Shown here in pieces: positions 1 through 6,512 of a stretch of DNA of 14,368 bases. The position numbers and the translations under genes were made by a program. Below the pieces are notes generated by a model. The model ran no database searches. It was given only the letters and a program-made list of their open reading frames with translations, and was not told where the DNA came from. Within the stretch, counting starts at the first letter, position 1, and the number at the start of each line of letters is the position of its first letter. Source of the DNA: Microcaldota archaeon (lineage in GTDB: Archaea; Micrarchaeota; Micrarchaeia; Norongarragalinales; UBA8480); the NCBI GenBank assembly GCA_030697615.1, contig JAUYPK010000082.1, positions 1-14,368 of the forward strand, given 5' to 3'.

Positions 1-188
1 TCTTCAGCAGTAACTTCTCTTTTTAGCTTCAAGTTAATGCGGGGAAATTCGCTAGTTCTTCCAACCGAAGTTACGCCAGGTATTCTTTTGAATCCACGTA
101 TTACGCTCTTGTTGAACCTCTTATTTTTTTCGTTGGCTAGTTCTTGGTCTAGCACTTCTCCTTTATACCCCCTTGGTTCAGATGCCAT
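1..188 (-). CDS. Hypothetical protein, N-terminal part only
   Basis: An open frame starts at an ATG (188-186) and reads leftwards off the window edge without a stop. The visible 62 residues are polar and basic, rich in Lys, Arg and Glu, with no membrane segment or cysteine cluster. I do not recognise the family. It begins 12 bases after the stop of the SAMP-like gene on the same strand, so the two are probably co-transcribed. A weak SD-like GGTTGA overlaps the end of that upstream gene. A role linked to ubiquitin-like modification or sulfur transfer is possible from context alone; nothing in the visible residues shows it. Confidence 0.6.
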   Translation of the reverse strand, partial: MASEPRGYKGEVLDQELANEKNKRFNKSVIRGFKRIPGVTSVGRTSEFPRINLKLKREVTAE

Positions 189-200
189 GTTAGTGTTTTT

Positions 201-401
201 TCAACCGCCGTAGATTATGTTTACAAATTCTAGGGTGTCGCCGTCTTTAAGCGTTTGTAGCGGGTGGCACAACGTCCCGTTGAGCTTGATTAGTCCAGTT
301 TCTTCGTTTATTTTTTCCTGCTTTAACACATCACGAAGAGTAGTGTCCGTTTTGGTTTCTACTTGTTTCTTTTTTCCATCTAAATAGAATGTGATGTTCA
401 A
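201..401 (-). CDS. SAMP/MoaD/ThiS-like beta-grasp protein with C-terminal Gly-Gly
   Basis: This 66-residue protein has the plan of small archaeal modifier proteins: an N-terminal beta hairpin (ITFYLDGKKKQVET), a short helix around residues 22-30 (TLRDVLKQE), a central strand with LNG, a D-G-D-T-L turn before the last strand, and a C-terminal IIYGG. Family members are adenylated at the terminal glycine by an E1-like enzyme. They then either conjugate to lysines or carry sulfur for tRNA thiolation or molybdopterin. The length equals that of Haloferax SAMP2. The start is TTG at 401, because an in-frame stop lies just upstream (413-411) and a GGGTGA motif (416-411) stands 9 bases before the TTG. 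It is divergent from the eL15 gene. Conjugation and sulfur-carrier roles cannot be told apart from sequence. Confidence 0.8.
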   Translation of the reverse strand: MNITFYLDGKKKQVETKTDTTLRDVLKQEKINEETGLIKLNGTLCHPLQTLKDGDTLEFVNIIYGG

Positions 402-436
402 TTGATAGATTCACCCTTGTACGCTGCTTACCTTAG

Positions 437-448
437 CATTTAAAAATA
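437..448 (-). promoter_or_regulatory. TATA-like box for the SAMP-like gene
   Basis: The A/T-rich stretch read on the minus strand as TATTTTTAAATG lies about 40 bp upstream of the TTG start. Initiation about 25 bp downstream would give a leader of roughly 15 bases that includes the GGGTGA motif. On the plus strand a separate TTTAACTAACTTTATAG stretch (473-489) probably serves the divergent eL15 gene with little or no leader. Confidence 0.4.
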
Positions 449-505
449 ATGACCGCTCAATAATTTGAGCTAGTTTAACTAACTTTATAGTGATTTGGAA
501 TTTTT

Positions 506-910
506 ATGTCTTTAGCTCAACACGTCAGAAAATCATTTTTACAAACATACAAGGAACGTTCTCCCGCTTTGCGTCAACGCATTACGAAGTGGCGCAAGAC
601 TCCGGTAGTTGTACGCGTCGAGAGGCCACTTAACCCGCCACGAGCTAGGGGTTTAGGCTACAAAGCTAGCAGGGACTTTATAGTTGCCCGCGTCCGCATT
701 TCAATAGGCAAACGTAGACGCCGTCGGCCAGATTTAGGCAGGAAGCCAGGAAAGAACCGCAAAACACAAGTTCCGGGTATTTCCTTGCAGAAACTCGCAG
801 AAAAACGTGCAGAACGCCGATTTCCAAACTTACGTTTAATTAACTCTTATTACGTCGGCGAAGACGGACAGTATAAATTCTTTGAAGTCATATTAACTTC
901 GTTAAAATGA
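506..910 (+). CDS. rpl15e: Large-subunit ribosomal protein eL15, C-terminally short
   Basis: Clear eL15: it carries the conserved run K-W-R-K-T-P-V-V-V-R-V-E-R-P, then ARGLGYKA, the Arg-rich RISIGKRRRRRP segment that binds 23S rRNA, the helix AEKRAERRFPNLRLINSYYVGEDGQYKFFEVIL, and then ends. Archaeal eL15 is usually near 190 residues; this protein has 134 and stops where the family normally continues with the HP..I..D..INWI / RGLTSAGKK.RGL tail. The missing tail is not present in another frame after 910, because the Rpp30 frame starts there with a normal N-terminus. The stop overlaps the next start as ATGA (907-910). No strong SD is visible (only GTGAT at 490-494), so translation may be leaderless. 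Confidence 0.93.
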   Translation: MSLAQHVRKSFLQTYKERSPALRQRITKWRKTPVVVRVERPLNPPRARGLGYKASRDFIVARVRISIGKRRRRRPDLGRKPGKNRKTQVPGISLQKLAEKRAERRFPNLRLINSYYVGEDGQYKFFEVILTSLK

Positions 911-1416
911 AGAACTTCGTTGACCTAAACCTTTCCAACGCTGCACTGCGGCAGAAGTCACTTTCACTTGGCTACAGCGAAGCCAAGACAATGGCAATTG
1001 CAACCCTTCCGTCAAAATCAAATGTAAAAGCGGACGTTGTCGAATCAACCAATGTTGAGCTTTTGATAAGCGCTTGCAAGCGGCATAACTCGCAGTTCAC
1101 CTTTATCAACCCGCTTCTTTACAACGACTTTTACAAAGGCACTGCCTTGCTTGAAATCGCAAGGGAAAAAGAGAAGGTTTTCGAGATTCCGCTGCGTTTC
1201 CTCTTGCGTTCGCCAAATCGCAGTAAACTTATTTTTCAGCTTCGAATATTTCTCAAGAACTGCCTAAAGCGGAAGATTCAGTTTGTATTCACCTCGCGCG
1301 CGTTAACAGAGTTTGACTTAAAGTCTCCACGTGAAATCATCGCAATTGGAGAAACGCTGGGATTAAACTATGAACAGTCTAGCGCAGCCCTTTCGTATGG
1401 ACGTGGGGAAAAATGA
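907..1416 (+). CDS. rnp3: RNase P protein component 3 (Rpp30), short form
   Basis: Rpp30 adopts a PHP/TIM-barrel fold and works with Pop5 on the catalytic domain of RNase P RNA, which removes 5' leaders from pre-tRNAs. The N-terminus FVDLNLSN matches the first barrel strand of the family, and residues near 128-160 (FTSRALTEFDLKSPREIIAI, then GETLGLNYEQSSAALS) match the well-conserved C-terminal part. The middle is weakly conserved. At 169 residues it is shorter than the usual 210-240, so some barrel elements are probably trimmed. It overlaps eL15 upstream and the ITPase gene downstream by ATGA, which fixes the start at the ATG in the overlap and implies coupled translation. The neighbouring eL15 and Pop5 genes are the usual Rpp30 partners and support the call. 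Confidence 0.85.
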   Translation: MKNFVDLNLSNAALRQKSLSLGYSEAKTMAIATLPSKSNVKADVVESTNVELLISACKRHNSQFTFINPLLYNDFYKGTALLEIAREKEKVFEIPLRFLLRSPNRSKLIFQLRIFLKNCLKRKIQFVFTSRALTEFDLKSPREIIAIGETLGLNYEQSSAALSYGRGEK

Positions 1417-1982
1417 AAAAAATACTCTTTGTAACTCACAATAGTGGCAAACTTGTCGAGATCAAGAATTTTCTTGAACCGCTTGGGTTCAGCGTGGAAA
1501 ATATTAACTTAGAATTAACTGAAATTCAAGCTTCGCAAGAAGAAGTAGCACGCGCAAAAGCGCTTGAAGCACGAAAAACAATTGCAGGAGATTTAGTTGT
1601 CGAAGACACTGGCTTCTACATCGACGCTTACAATGGATTTCCTGGAGTTTTAGCCGCGCCTGTGATAACGCAAATAAAGCCGCATGGCTTGCTTAACTTG
1701 ATGAACGGAGTGACTAATCGCAAAGCGCATTTTAAGTCAATTGCAACTTATTTACCAGCAAATTCAACTGAGCCGCTGTTATTTGCTGGTGAATGCAGCG
1801 GCGAAATTGGCATAGTAGAAACTGCCTTTAGGCCGCATTTGCCATACGATGCTTTTTTTATTCCAGACGGCGAAACTAAAACACTGGGCGAAATGTCAAT
1901 TGAGGAGAAAAATAAATATTCGCATAGGGTAAAAGCGTTTGAAAAACTTGCAAGTTATCTTAAAAATGAGGGAAAAAAATGA
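1413..1982 (+). CDS. rdgB: XTP/dITP pyrophosphatase (RdgB/HAM1 family)
   Basis: House-cleaning nucleotidase that hydrolyses dITP, ITP and XTP to the monophosphate plus PPi, keeping deaminated purines out of DNA and RNA. Family motifs in order: FVTHNSGKLVEIKNFL at 6-21 (the [ST]HNxxKxxE phosphate-binding motif), VVEDTGFYIDAYNGFPG at 62-78 with the metal/catalytic Asp65, GECSGEIG near 126-133, PYDAFFIPDGETKTLGEM at 144-161, and SHR at 170-172, which closes the base pocket. Length 189 is normal. It overlaps rnp3 upstream and rnp2 downstream by four bases, so it is embedded between the two RNase P protein genes and must be co-translated with them. That placement is not the common one for this family. 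The gene appears intact. Confidence 0.95.
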   Translation: MKKILFVTHNSGKLVEIKNFLEPLGFSVENINLELTEIQASQEEVARAKALEARKTIAGDLVVEDTGFYIDAYNGFPGVLAAPVITQIKPHGLLNLMNGVTNRKAHFKSIATYLPANSTEPLLFAGECSGEIGIVETAFRPHLPYDAFFIPDGETKTLGEMSIEEKNKYSHRVKAFEKLASYLKNEGKK

Positions 1983-2278
1983 GAGAAAAGAAAAGATATT
2001 TGCTGTACGCAATTGAAGGCCAGCAACTTGATGAACGAAGCGCGAGGTTAGCTGTGCGCAATGCGGTTTACGCTTTTTTGGGGGAGAAAGGCGCCAGCGA
2101 GGCGAATGCGAAGTTTATGGAGTTCAACGCTGGAAAACAGCTTTTCTTACTGCGGTGTAGTTTGGGTTCGCTGGAAAGCACAATTGCGTCTATTGCGTTG
2201 CAAACCGTTTTTAACGCTAGGCCAATTGCGTTGCGTTTGGAGAAAATGAGTGGCAGCGTAAAACACGTTTGGTCGTAA
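1979..2278 (+). CDS. rnp2: RNase P protein component 2 (Pop5/Rpp14 family)
   Basis: Pop5 forms a heterotetramer with Rpp30 and activates the catalytic domain of archaeal RNase P RNA. The 99-residue protein starts with the family beta strand (KRYLLYAIEG), continues with a helix containing VRNAVYAFLGEKGA, a strand region FMEFNAGKQLFLLRC, a second helix ending in IALQTVFNARP, and the C-terminal strand with SGSVKH, corresponding to the conserved SGT[IL]K end of the family. It is slightly shorter than typical (about 110-130). The start ATG overlaps the ITPase stop. It is the last gene of this tight cluster; a hairpin and a roughly 230-base spacer precede psmA. Confidence 0.88.
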   Translation: MREKKRYLLYAIEGQQLDERSARLAVRNAVYAFLGEKGASEANAKFMEFNAGKQLFLLRCSLGSLESTIASIALQTVFNARPIALRLEKMSGSVKHVWS

Positions 2279-2290
2279 AGTTGCGGAGTC

Positions 2291-2305
2291 GCTTCCTTCG
2301 GAAGC
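2291..2305 (+). terminator. Hairpin after rnp2, possible transcript end or processing signal
   Basis: A perfect 6-bp stem (GCTTCC, loop TTC, GGAAGC) begins 12 bases after the rnp2 stop and is flanked by CGG and CCG that can extend it across a small internal loop. No strong T-run follows immediately, so it is not a classical terminator. It could stabilise the 3' end of the RNase P mRNA or be part of a small RNA. The remaining spacer up to psmA is A/T-rich and shows no ORF or recognised RNA. Confidence 0.35.
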
Positions 2306-2455
2306 ACCGTACCTCAGGAAAAGCCATAAAAACCCCCTTTGTCATAACTCTTATTGGTAAAGGAAAAAAATAATATTTCTTGGTTTGTTTTAAAGAAGTT
2401 AAATCGTTAAGTTTATAGCTTTGAATTTTGTTCTGCTTGTAAGCTTAAGAAATTG

Positions 2456-2466
2456 TTTTTTTTAAC
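2456..2466 (+). promoter_or_regulatory. TATA-like box for psmA
   Basis: The TTTTTTTTAACTT stretch is placed so that initiation 25 bp downstream would give a leader of about 20 bases containing the GGTGAT SD (2493-2498). A second candidate, TTTATAG at 2412-2418, would give a leader of about 65 bases. This is a position-based inference only. Confidence 0.35.
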
Positions 2467-2506
2467 TTAGTTTTCAAGATAGTTTAACAAAAGGTGATTT
2501 GTGTTT

Positions 2507-3220
2507 ATGTATCCTCCACAGCAATCTGCTTATGACCGTGCAATTACGGTATTCTCTCCAGATGGAAGGCTCTTCCAAGTTGAATACGCCAGGGAAGCTG
2601 TTCGAACAGGTAGCACTTCTATTGGCATCCTTTCTAAAGATGGTGTTGCTCTTGTAGCGCACAAGAGGATAGCTTCTGCTTTAATTGTCGGCGATTCGCA
2701 CGAAAAGATTTTTCAAATCGATAAACACGTGGCAGCTGCTTCTAGTGGGTTAGTTGCAGATGCGCGTAAGCTTGTAGATTTTGCAAGGATAGAGTGCCAA
2801 AAGCACCATTTGACTTACGGTGAGTTTATACCAGTTGAAATGCTTGCCAAGAAGCTTGGCGACCACTTACAGTTCTACACGCAGCTTGGAGGGGTAAGGC
2901 CATATGGTGTTTCTCTCTTAGTTGCAGGTGTAAGCGATGGTTCTCCAAGGTTATTTGAAACCGACCCAAGCGGCGCGTTGTTTGAATATAAAGTGACCGC
3001 AATTGGCACTGGGAAAAAAACAGTTGAAGAGTTCATGGAAAAAGAGTACAAGGACAACCTTGCGGAAATAGATGCTGTGAAGTTGGCAGTTAAAGCTTTG
3101 AAAAAGAGCTTATCTCAAGATGAAAAGCTAACTCCGTCGCTTTTAGATATTACTTTTATTTCAAAAACAACTGGAACTAGCAAGTCATATTCCAAGGAAG
3201 AATTAGCTGCTTTGCTTTAA
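2507..3220 (+). CDS. psmA: Proteasome subunit alpha
   Basis: Alpha subunits form the two outer heptameric rings of the 20S proteasome, gate entry to the proteolytic chamber and dock ATPases such as PAN. The N-terminal signature is complete: YDRAITVFSPDGRLFQVEYAREAV followed by G-S-T-S-I-G-I, the gate and H0 helix typical of alpha (not beta) subunits. Length 237 is normal. An in-frame GTG six bases upstream (2501) is a poorer start: the GGTGAT SD at 2493-2498 is only 2 bases from it but 8 bases from the ATG at 2507, which gives the expected MYPPQQSAYDRA. A beta subunit is not in the window. The gene heads the exosome part of the superoperon, 13 bases before the SBDS gene. Confidence 0.97.
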   Translation: MYPPQQSAYDRAITVFSPDGRLFQVEYAREAVRTGSTSIGILSKDGVALVAHKRIASALIVGDSHEKIFQIDKHVAAASSGLVADARKLVDFARIECQKHHLTYGEFIPVEMLAKKLGDHLQFYTQLGGVRPYGVSLLVAGVSDGSPRLFETDPSGALFEYKVTAIGTGKKTVEEFMEKEYKDNLAEIDAVKLAVKALKKSLSQDEKLTPSLLDITFISKTTGTSKSYSKEELAALL

Positions 3221-3233
3221 TGATGATTTACAA

Positions 3234-3923
3234 ATGTCCGGCATTGAAAACACTATAATTGCGCGTTTTGAAAAGAATGGTGAGCATTTCGAAATACTCG
3301 TCGATCCAAAGAAGTCATATGAGTATAAAACCGGTGTAAAAAAAGACTTCGAAAATGTAGTTGCATTTGACGAAGTTTTCAAAGACGCAAAAAAAGGGGA
3401 GAGGCAAACCGCAACAGCGATTCAAAAAGCATTTGCCACAAGTGACTTCGTCGAAATTGCAAAGAAGATAATGCACGATGGAGAATTACAGTTAACAACT
3501 GACCAACGCCGCAAAGCAATTGAAGAAAAAAGATTAAGGGTAATTGCGTTGATTGCCAGAAATTGTGTAGATCCTCGATCTAAGGCGCCGCATCCGCCAC
3601 AGCGGATTGAAGCTGCGCTTGAGCAGGTTAGGTTTAGTGTCGATCCGTTTAAATCTGCCGAGGAGCAGATGCTGGCTGCAATTGAAAAGTTGAGGGAAAT
3701 ACTTCCCATTTCAATACAAAGCGCTAAAATAGCGGTTAAGATTCCGGGTCAATTTGCGCCAAAAGCATATGGTGCACTTAAGGAATATGGATTACAAAAA
3801 GAAGAGTGGGCAAGCGATGGCTCGCTTCTTGTTGTGTGTGAAATGCCTGCAGGTATGCAAAGTGAGTTTTTCGACCGCTTGAATCGGTTAACCTCGGGGC
3901 AAGCGCAGACAAAAGTGTTATGA
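3234..3923 (+). CDS. sbds: Ribosome maturation protein SDO1 homologue (SBDS family)
   Basis: Archaeal counterpart of the Shwachman-Bodian-Diamond syndrome protein, which acts in the last steps of large-subunit maturation. The three-domain plan is visible: an N-terminal FYSH domain (about 1-90) with the stretch FEILVDPKKSYEYKTG and VVAFDEVFKDAKKGERQ; a helical domain (about 95-165) with LTTDQRRKAIEEKR, IARNCVDPRSKAPHPPQRIE; and a C-terminal ferredoxin-like domain starting near IQSAKIAVKIPGQFAPKAY. Length 229 is typical. There is only a weak SD-like TGATGAT before the ATG; closeness to psmA suggests co-transcription. Placement directly before rrp4 is conserved across archaea. Confidence 0.96.
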   Translation: MSGIENTIIARFEKNGEHFEILVDPKKSYEYKTGVKKDFENVVAFDEVFKDAKKGERQTATAIQKAFATSDFVEIAKKIMHDGELQLTTDQRRKAIEEKRLRVIALIARNCVDPRSKAPHPPQRIEAALEQVRFSVDPFKSAEEQMLAAIEKLREILPISIQSAKIAVKIPGQFAPKAYGALKEYGLQKEEWASDGSLLVVCEMPAGMQSEFFDRLNRLTSGQAQTKVL

Positions 3924-3928
3924 AAAAA

Positions 3929-3940
3929 ATTTAAAAGATA
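3929..3940 (+). promoter_or_regulatory. Internal TATA-like box before rrp4
   Basis: ATTTAAAAGATA lies right after the SBDS stop. Initiation about 25 bp downstream would fall near 3959-3962, giving either a leaderless transcript from the first ATG or a leader of about 30 bases with GGTGA before the ATG at 3992. Confidence 0.4.
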
Positions 3941-3991
3941 AAATATCAAAAGAAAATAATGATGAGCGAAGAAAATAATGGTGAAATATTT

Positions 3992-4627
3992 ATGAGTGAA
4001 AAGCGTTTAGTTATTCCGGGTGAAAAAGTCGCAGATGAGCCAATCCGTATGGACGGCTGTTACATTGAAAACAATGCCACTTACGCGTCTGTTGTAAGCA
4101 TGGCACAAGATGACAAAGTTGTCCCGTTAAAGGGAAAATACCTCCCTATATCCGGGGATTATGTTGTTGGTATAGTTTCTGAAGAGAGGTTCTCTGGTTT
4201 TACCATTGATATCAATTCGCCTTACGAGGGGCAAATTTCTTCCCGTGAGTTACGTGACCCACTTCGAGTTGAAGATGTGGTGTTTGTAAAAATCGCTTTT
4301 GCAGATGAGGTTAACAACGCTGCACTTACTGACCTACGTAGGCTTTACGGCGGCGAAATCCTAGAAATTGAACCTGTAAAAGTTCCGCGTGTTATTGGCA
4401 GGAACATGAGTATGGTTTCAATGATCCGTGACTACACTGGAACTGACATTTTTGTCGGTAAAAACGGCAGGCTATACTTAAAGGGTAATAACTCCGCTCT
4501 GGCAATTGAAGCTATTTTAAAAATCTGCCGCGAAGCGCATACAACTGGCTTAACTGACCGAATAAAAAACTTTCTAGAAAGCCAAGCACAACCGCGAGAG
4601 AATCAAACAGAACCACAGCAAAGTTAA
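3992..4627 (+). CDS. rrp4: Exosome RNA-binding cap subunit Rrp4
   Basis: Rrp4 caps the Rrp41-Rrp42 ring of the archaeal exosome and guides RNA to the active sites. The N-terminal domain begins with RLVIPGEKV and the GCYIEN...YASVV segment; an S1 domain follows (about residues 55-130, from GDYVVGIVSEERFSGFTIDI to VEDVVFVKIAFAD); a KH domain follows with VPRVIGRNMSMVSMIRDYTG and the GKNG loop. The tail is polar (Gln/Glu-rich). Two ATGs at 3959 and 3962 would add 11-10 residues (MMSEENNGEIF). I prefer 3992 because GGTGA at 3980-3984 is well spaced before it and the family normally starts a few residues before VxPG. If the transcript is leaderless, 3959 could be used instead. Confidence 0.94.
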   Translation: MSEKRLVIPGEKVADEPIRMDGCYIENNATYASVVSMAQDDKVVPLKGKYLPISGDYVVGIVSEERFSGFTIDINSPYEGQISSRELRDPLRVEDVVFVKIAFADEVNNAALTDLRRLYGGEILEIEPVKVPRVIGRNMSMVSMIRDYTGTDIFVGKNGRLYLKGNNSALAIEAILKICREAHTTGLTDRIKNFLESQAQPRENQTEPQQS

Positions 4628-4649
4628 AATTTAAAATTCGAAGATATTA

Positions 4650-4660
4650 AGTATAATAAC
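4650..4660 (+). promoter_or_regulatory. Internal TATA-like box before rrp41
   Basis: AGTATAATAAC lies in the 72-base gap between rrp4 and rrp41. The expected start of transcription near 4682 would leave a leader of about 18 bases containing the GGTG SD at 4685-4688. It suggests rrp41-rrp42 can be transcribed apart from rrp4. Confidence 0.4.
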
Positions 4661-4699
4661 ATAAAAAATTTACGTTGAAAAAAAGGTGTTTTAAAAAAT

Positions 4700-5455
4700 A
4701 TGAGTTCAAGTAATCCAAATAAGCCAAAGTTAATACAAAATGGTAAACGCATAAGCGGACGTAGTTTCACGGATCTAAGACCGCTGAAAATCACCGCAGG
4801 TGTGTTAAAACAAGCTGACGGAAGTGCAATGATTGAATGGGGAAAGAACCGCATAATCGCAGCTGTTTACGGACCACATGAAGTGTTCCCAAAATTCTTA
4901 ACTGACAACCGCAAAGCACTTGTAAGCGCGCGTTACGTAATGGCTCCATTTTCCTCACTTGAAGACCACGGCAGAAGCGGGCCGAACAGGAGAAGCATTG
5001 AGATAAGCAAAGTTGCAAAACACGTGTTTGAAAACGTTATTCTAACCAACAAGTTTCCCAAAACCATCATCGACATACACATGGACGTTGTCCAGTCGGA
5101 CGGCGGCACACGTATTGCGGCTATTACTGCTGCTTCAGTTGCACTTGCAGATGCCGGGATTCCAATGAAAGACTTAGTTGCAGGCGTAGCTGTTGGCAAA
5201 GTTGACGGTGAACTCGTTGTTGACTTAGATAAGCTTGAAGATAACCACGGTGAAAGTGACGGGGCGGTTATAATCTCTCCACGTAGCGGTGAAGTCTTAC
5301 TTTTCCAAATGGAAGGCTTGCTTACCCCGGATGAAGTGAAACGCACAGTTCGCTTGGCAAGCGACGCAGCTTTGAAAGTTAGGGAAGTACAAGTAGCAGC
5401 TTTGAAAGAAAGATATGCCCAAGTTGCAAGTGAACAAGGTGAACAATTACTATGA
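4700..5455 (+). CDS. rrp41: Exosome catalytic subunit Rrp41 (RNase PH fold)
   Basis: Catalytic subunit of the archaeal exosome ring: phosphorolytic 3'-5' degradation of RNA, and tailing in the reverse reaction. The RNase PH fold is seen throughout: GRSFTDLRPLKITAGVL at 20-36, ARYVMAPFS at 77-85, the RNA/phosphate-binding Arg pair R97-R98 in GPNRRSIE, and VVQSDGGTRIAAITAASVALADAG at 130-153. The acidic catalytic pair is conserved as D181 and D187 in EDNHGESD, with the same spacing as the catalytic aspartates of Sulfolobus Rrp41. Length 251 is usual. The stop overlaps the rrp42 start (ATGA, 5452-5455), which ties production of the two ring subunits together. Confidence 0.97.
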   Translation: MSSSNPNKPKLIQNGKRISGRSFTDLRPLKITAGVLKQADGSAMIEWGKNRIIAAVYGPHEVFPKFLTDNRKALVSARYVMAPFSSLEDHGRSGPNRRSIEISKVAKHVFENVILTNKFPKTIIDIHMDVVQSDGGTRIAAITAASVALADAGIPMKDLVAGVAVGKVDGELVVDLDKLEDNHGESDGAVIISPRSGEVLLFQMEGLLTPDEVKRTVRLASDAALKVREVQVAALKERYAQVASEQGEQLL

Positions 5456-6243
5456 TTACAATGATTTCAGACCAAATAAAAGCACAATTTGTAAAGGAAC
5501 TAATAAAGAAAAACAACCGACCAGATGGCAGGCAGTTTCTAGAACATAGGTCAATTTCAATGCAGAAAAACGTGTTTGAAAACTGTGAAGGCAGCGCAAT
5601 ATGCCACTTAGGCGACACAAAAGTACTCGCAGGTGTAAAAATTGACCTCGCAACTCCGTTTCCAGACCGGCCAAACGAAGGCATGCTCTCCGTAGGTTGC
5701 GAGTTCTCACCAATTGCACATCCAAACTTCCAAGCTGGTCCGCCAGGCGAAGCGTCGATTGAACTAGCAAGGGTTGTTGACCGCGGTATACGCGCAGCAA
5801 ATGCAATTGATTTAACTAAGCTAAAAATTGCAGATGGAAAAGTACTCGGCGTATTCATAGACTTATACATTTTGGACCACAATGGCAACTTAACCGACGC
5901 AGCTGCACTTGCTGCAATGTCCGCTGTTAAAAACGCGCTTGTCCCAAAGATTGAACAAGACGGTGAAGTTTACAAGCTTAACCACGAAGAGCGCAAGAAC
6001 AAGCTTCCATTAGGCGAAGATGTTGTAACTTGCACGTTTGAAAAAATTGGAGAATCAATTGTGCTTGATGCTAATATAGATGAAGAAAACGCTTCTAGCG
6101 GCAGGTTAACCTTTGGTGCAACAACTTCGGGTTTAATCTGTTCAGCACAAAAAAGCGGCTCAGCTGGATTTATGCTAGACGAGTTCGACAACATTCTTGA
6201 CTTAACTCTTGAAAAGAGAAAAGAACTGTTAAAATTACTATAA
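5452..6243 (+). CDS. rrp42: Exosome subunit Rrp42 (RNase PH fold, non-catalytic)
   Basis: Rrp42 alternates with Rrp41 in the hexameric ring and lacks its own active site but completes the RNA-binding cleft. The sequence shows NNRPDGRQFLEHRSISM near 21-37, EGSAICHLGDTKVLAGVK, the GPPGEASIELARVVDRGIRAA stretch, and LKIADGKVLGVFIDLYILDHNGNLTDAAALAAMSA. The position of the Rrp41 catalytic Asp pair reads GNLTDAA, as expected for this subunit. Length 263 is normal. ATG at 5452 has GGTGA (5439-5443) 8 bases upstream; a second ATG at 5461 is too far from it. The gene overlaps rrp41 and is followed after 17 bases by the eL43 gene. Confidence 0.96.
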   Translation: MITMISDQIKAQFVKELIKKNNRPDGRQFLEHRSISMQKNVFENCEGSAICHLGDTKVLAGVKIDLATPFPDRPNEGMLSVGCEFSPIAHPNFQAGPPGEASIELARVVDRGIRAANAIDLTKLKIADGKVLGVFIDLYILDHNGNLTDAAALAAMSAVKNALVPKIEQDGEVYKLNHEERKNKLPLGEDVVTCTFEKIGESIVLDANIDEENASSGRLTFGATTSGLICSAQKSGSAGFMLDEFDNILDLTLEKRKELLKLL

Positions 6244-6260
6244 AAGAGATGAAATAAACT

Positions 6261-6491
6261 ATGGGTTCACGATATGGAAGAACAATAAGAAAACGAGAAG
6301 AAAAAGTACTTAAAGTACAACGTGCTAAACACGCTTGTCCAATTTGCGGCAAGAAAAACGTAAAACGGCAAGGTACAGCGCTTTGGATTTGTAATTCCTG
6401 CGGCGCTAAGTTTTCAGGCGGTGCGTACACTCCAGAAACTGCAGTTGGAGAAACTGCAAGGAAATTTCTAGACGGCATAGTTAAGAAGTAA
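6261..6491 (+). CDS. rpl37ae: Large-subunit ribosomal protein eL43 (L37Ae), zinc ribbon
   Basis: This 76-residue basic protein begins with G-S-R-Y-G-R-T-I-R-K-R and carries a zinc ribbon with C26-x2-C29 (CPIC) and C44-x2-C47 (CNSC) around KRQGTALWI, then FSGGAYTPETAVGETA, all features of eL43. It is a little shorter than many archaeal versions (about 80-95). GAGATGA upstream is a plausible SD. Its place after rrp42 is conserved in archaea. The usual next gene, the RNA polymerase subunit P zinc ribbon, is not found downstream. Confidence 0.95.
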   Translation: MGSRYGRTIRKREEKVLKVQRAKHACPICGKKNVKRQGTALWICNSCGAKFSGGAYTPETAVGETARKFLDGIVKK

Positions 6492-6512
6492 AATGGGTTG
6501 ATTGTTGCAAAA

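Noticed and set aside
506..1000. Frameshift explaining the short eL15
   Set aside because: No reading frame after 908 gives the usual eL15 tail, and the Rpp30 N-terminus begins right at the overlap.
4933..5888. Minus-strand open frames of 137 and 169 codons opposite rrp41/rrp42
   Set aside because: They are fully antisense to conserved exosome genes, with low-complexity Ser-rich translations.
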